8,941 nt of DNA from Bacillota bacterium (GTDB taxonomy: Bacteria > Bacillota > Clostridia > Christensenellales > CAG-138): contig JAEXTB010000324.1 of assembly GCA_023453725.1 (NCBI GenBank), positions 1 through 8,941 on the forward strand. The letters run 5' to 3'. Positions 6,494 to 8,941 of this stretch are shown piece by piece. The notes under the pieces were generated by a model. The model was not told where the DNA came from and ran no database searches. It was given only the letters and a program-made list of their open reading frames with translations. A program made the position numbers and the translations under genes. The stretch's first letter is position 1, and the number at the start of each line of letters is the position of its first letter.

Positions 6494-6529
6494 CGCTTCG
6501 CAGGCCTCTTAAGGGGGGCCTGCGGAGCG
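6494..6529 (+). repeat. GC-rich intergenic hairpin between binding-protein and ATPase genes
   Basis: CGCTTCGCAGGCC (6494-6506) pairs with GGCCTGCGGAGCG (6517-6529) as a 13-bp stem with a single T-G wobble. Two further inner pairs leave about a 6-nt loop. No T-run follows, so it is not a classical intrinsic terminator. Such structures between a binding-protein gene and its ABC genes can protect the upstream mRNA or reduce downstream expression, which would suit a protein needed in excess. It lies 50 bp after the stop codon and 33 bp before the ATPase ribosome binding site. Confidence 0.7.
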
Positions 6530-6578
6530 GCGGTTATTTGGTCGGAAGAATCATCACGGATAGGAGGAGGAACCGGAA

Positions 6579-8102
6579 TTGAAACAGCTGCTCTGTATGG
6601 AGGGCATCACCAAACGATTTCCGGGCGTGGTTGCACTCAACGAGGCTTCCCTTTACGTTGGCGAGGGTGAAATTCATGCGCTGCTGGGTGAAAACGGCGC
6701 TGGAAAATCCACGCTAATGAAAATACTTTCCGGCGCATATACGAGGGACGCCGGAACCATTACGTTTGACGGAACTCCCATATCGGGATATTCCCCTCGA
6801 AAGGCACAGGAGATGGGCATCAGCACCATTTATCAGGAGCTGAACTTGGTCCCGCACCTTACGGTAGCCGAGAATATTTTCATTTCAGACTTGCCGGTCA
6901 ATAAGTTTGGACGGGTCAACTGGAAGGCCATGCACAAAAACGCGCAGGAACTTTTAGACTCATTTGGGGCCGGCATTAGTTCCTTTTCAATCATTCGGGA
7001 CTTAGGTGTTGCACAGCAGCAAATGGTTGAAGTGGCCAAGGCGATTTCACAAAAAGCAAAGATCATTATTATGGACGAACCTACGGCACCATTGACCAAG
7101 CACGAGACGGGTATTCTGTTCGAGATCATTCGCAAATTGAAGGCGGAAAACGTCTCGATCATATACATTTCCCACAGGTTGGAAGAAATTAAGGAAATTT
7201 GTGAGCGCGCTACCATTATGCGAGACGGCTGCACAGTATTTGCCGGAGATGTGGCCGATATGTCGTTGGATTTTATCATCCGTCAGATGGTCGGCCGTGA
7301 GATGAAGGAGCAGTTTCCCAAGGAGACAATTGCAATAGGCGAACCCATCTTCCGTGTGGAGAACCTAAACTGCGGAAATGTACTACATAACATCTCTTTT
7401 TCGCTCAACGCGGGCGAGGTACTGGGGATAGGCGGTCTTGTCGGCGCGGGACGTACGGAGACCGCACGCGCGATATTCGGGATAGATAAACCGGATTCGG
7501 GTGAATTGTTCGTAAAAGGCAGGCGCGTACAAATCAAAAGCCCTAAGGATGCAATTGCCAATGGGATTGGATTTGTAACAGAGGACCGGAAAGGTCAGGG
7601 GTTAATCCCCATGCGCAGCTGCACGGAAAACATTGCACTTCCGGCACTGAGCCAATTTATGCGAACGACGGGGTTGGATCTACGCAGGGAGAAACAGGAA
7701 TGCGCACAGTATGTCCGCCAACTCAACATCAAGACACCATCGCTTGAGCAAAAGGTGCGGAACCTGTCAGGCGGCAACCAGCAAAAGGTGGTGCTGGCCA
7801 AGTGGTTAATCAGCAACTGCGATATCCTGATTTTGGACGAACCAACCCGTGGCATCGATGTCGGGGCCAAGTACGAGGTATACAACATCATCAACGCAAT
7901 GGCGCGCCAGGGAAAAGCCATCATCATGATTTCTTCCGAAATGCCGGAGCTTCTGGGCATGTGCGACCGTATCCTCATCATGCACGGCGGCAGCATTACG
8001 GGTGAAATGGATCGCAGCGAAGCAACACAATCCCGCCTGATGTATTACGCGGCGGGTGGCGATAAGCTCAAGGGTGCATCTGACTTTCATGAGTTGATAT
8101 AA
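6579..8102 (+). CDS. Sugar ABC transporter ATP-binding protein with two nucleotide-binding domains (RbsA/MglA/XylG type)
   Basis: This is the cytoplasmic ATPase of the importer, 507 residues, two fused ABC domains as in RbsA. Domain 1: Walker A GENGAGKST (37-45), Q-loop Q86, degenerate signature LGVAQQQMVEVAKA (142-155), Walker B IIIMDEPTA (162-170) and H199. Domain 2: degenerate Walker A GLVGAGRTE with Arg in place of Lys (286-294), intact signature LSGGNQQ (396-402), Walker B ILILDEPTRG (416-425) and SSE (452-454) where the switch histidine normally lies. These asymmetries are normal for this family, so the protein is probably active. Translation most likely begins at TTG (6579), 8 nt after an AGGAGGAGG (6562-6570); the first in-frame ATG (6597) is 26 nt from it and would lose conserved N-terminal residues. 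After Walker B, TAPLT replaces the common TAALT. The permease starts 24 bp later. Confidence 0.95.
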   Translation: MKQLLCMEGITKRFPGVVALNEASLYVGEGEIHALLGENGAGKSTLMKILSGAYTRDAGTITFDGTPISGYSPRKAQEMGISTIYQELNLVPHLTVAENIFISDLPVNKFGRVNWKAMHKNAQELLDSFGAGISSFSIIRDLGVAQQQMVEVAKAISQKAKIIIMDEPTAPLTKHETGILFEIIRKLKAENVSIIYISHRLEEIKEICERATIMRDGCTVFAGDVADMSLDFIIRQMVGREMKEQFPKETIAIGEPIFRVENLNCGNVLHNISFSLNAGEVLGIGGLVGAGRTETARAIFGIDKPDSGELFVKGRRVQIKSPKDAIANGIGFVTEDRKGQGLIPMRSCTENIALPALSQFMRTTGLDLRREKQECAQYVRQLNIKTPSLEQKVRNLSGGNQQKVVLAKWLISNCDILILDEPTRGIDVGAKYEVYNIINAMARQGKAIIMISSEMPELLGMCDRILIMHGGSITGEMDRSEATQSRLMYYAAGGDKLKGASDFHELI

Positions 8103-8126
8103 TCCGGTAATAAGGGAGTAATCGAT

Positions 8127-8941
8127 ATGAGCCTGTTTAAGAAATTGCGTAGTATGAATACGTTCGGCATTCTGATGGCGTTTTTGGTGCTATGCATATT
8201 GATGTCCATCTTGTCACCTTCGTTTTTGAACTCCACCAATCTGCTCAACATCCTGCAGCAGATTTCCATCAACTTTACCATCGCCATCGGCATGACGTTC
8301 GTGATCCTCATCGGCGGCATTGATCTGTCCGTAGGTTCTATCACGGCGCTATCGGGCATGCTGGTAGCGATTTTGATGAAAAATGTGGGGCTTTCGGTGG
8401 GCGTTTCTATTCTGCTGACGATGATTGCCGCAAGCCTGATGGGCCTTATTAACGGCGTTTTCATTACGGTTTTTGAATTACCTCCGTTTATTGCCACGCT
8501 GGGTATGATGAGTATTGCACGCGGCGCCTCCTATTCCATTACGGCAGGCCAGCCTATTTATACGTTGCCGGACGGCTTTCTTGCCATCTCCAGCCGTACC
8601 GCCAATATACCCCTGATCGCAATCCTCATCATGCTGTGCGTCTTCCTGGTGGCGTGGTATGTGCTCAAATATACCCGATTTGGCCGCCATGTGTTTGCCG
8701 TAGGAGGCAATGAAACATGTGCGCAGCTTTCGGGCATCGACGTGAAAAAAGTAAAAGCGCTGGTGTATACGATCTCGGGCTTCTGCTGCGGCATAGGCGC
8801 AATGCTTTTGACCTCCCGGCTGGATTCGGCAGTGCCTACCAATGCGGAAGGGTATGAACTTAATGCGATTGCGGCCGTGGTCATCGGCGGGACTAGCATG
8901 AACGGGGGCGAGGGCAGTCTGATCGGTACGCTGATCGGTTC
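8127..8941 (+). CDS. Sugar ABC transporter permease (RbsC type), C-terminus cut by window edge
   Basis: This is the membrane permease partner of the ATPase and binding protein, BPD_transp_2 family. From the ATG, 271 codons are present and the frame stays open to the window end. RbsC-type permeases are about 310-330 residues, so some 40-60 are missing. Hydrophobic segments are visible at about 13-30, 48-66, 72-84, 91-116, 119-130, 160-180 and 211-229. Family motifs are GGIDLSVGS (63-71), PPFIATLGMMSIARG (119-133), the ATPase-contacting region TRFGRHVFAVGGNE (183-196) with LSGIDVKKVK (201-210), and GYELNAIAAVVIGGTS (242-257). AAGGGAG (8112-8118) lies 8 nt before the ATG. It is 24 bp from the ATPase stop, so the two are co-transcribed. 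Confidence 0.94.
   Translation, partial: MSLFKKLRSMNTFGILMAFLVLCILMSILSPSFLNSTNLLNILQQISINFTIAIGMTFVILIGGIDLSVGSITALSGMLVAILMKNVGLSVGVSILLTMIAASLMGLINGVFITVFELPPFIATLGMMSIARGASYSITAGQPIYTLPDGFLAISSRTANIPLIAILIMLCVFLVAWYVLKYTRFGRHVFAVGGNETCAQLSGIDVKKVKALVYTISGFCCGIGAMLLTSRLDSAVPTNAEGYELNAIAAVVIGGTSMNGGEGSLIGTLIG

Noticed and set aside
1930..8941. AI-2 (Lsr) uptake system
   Set aside because: An FGGY kinase with a ribose-type importer recalls lsrK and lsrACDB, but there is no LsrF or LsrG, the regulator is DeoR rather than the SorC-type LsrR, the ATPase/permease/binding-protein order differs, and two dehydrogenases are present.
5479..8941. Ribose operon (rbs)
   Set aside because: The transporter is of ribose type, but rbsK and rbsD are absent from the window and the binding pocket differs at several contact positions.
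1..8941. Mobile element, phage, CRISPR, tRNA or rRNA content
   Set aside because: No transposase, integrase, repeat array or RNA-gene pattern was seen; the window is a continuous metabolic locus.

Overview
The window looks like a carbohydrate-catabolism locus from a Firmicute, most likely a gut-type Clostridia with moderate GC. The clues are strong AGGAGG-type ribosome binding sites, a Gram-positive-style lipoprotein signal on the sugar-binding protein, a DeoR-family repressor, and a PTS_EIIC_2-type membrane protein. The lineage is an inference from style, not from a marker gene.

Layout: two divergent transcription units share a 203-bp AT-rich control region (1727-1929). Leftward runs a DeoR-family regulator (953-1726), followed 34 bp later by a PTS EIIC-like membrane protein (1-918) whose C-terminal end runs off the window. 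Rightward runs an FGGY-family sugar kinase (1930-3447). An SDR oxidoreductase (3444-4190) overlaps it by 4 bp, and a D-isomer-specific 2-hydroxyacid dehydrogenase (4215-5246) follows. After a 232-bp spacer comes a ribose-type ABC importer: binding lipoprotein (5479-6444), double ATPase (6579-8102, TTG start) and permease (from 8127, cut by the window end).

How it may work: the ABC importer brings in a pentose-, polyol- or hexose-like compound. One or both dehydrogenases change its oxidation state, the FGGY kinase phosphorylates the resulting sugar, and the DeoR protein senses a phosphorylated intermediate and controls both directions. Neither the substrate nor the order of reactions can be read from the sequence. 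The gene set does not match the ribose (no rbsK or rbsD), AI-2/Lsr or standard xylose operons, and several binding-pocket residues of the binding protein differ from E. coli RbsB. An unassigned catabolic pathway is therefore plausible.

Non-coding structure includes a perfect-box promoter with an 11-bp direct repeat around its -10, a dyad across the probable deoR promoter, an 18-bp palindrome just before the binding-protein ribosome binding site, and a strong GC-rich hairpin between the binding-protein and ATPase genes. No RNA gene, CRISPR array, insertion sequence or phage feature was seen.
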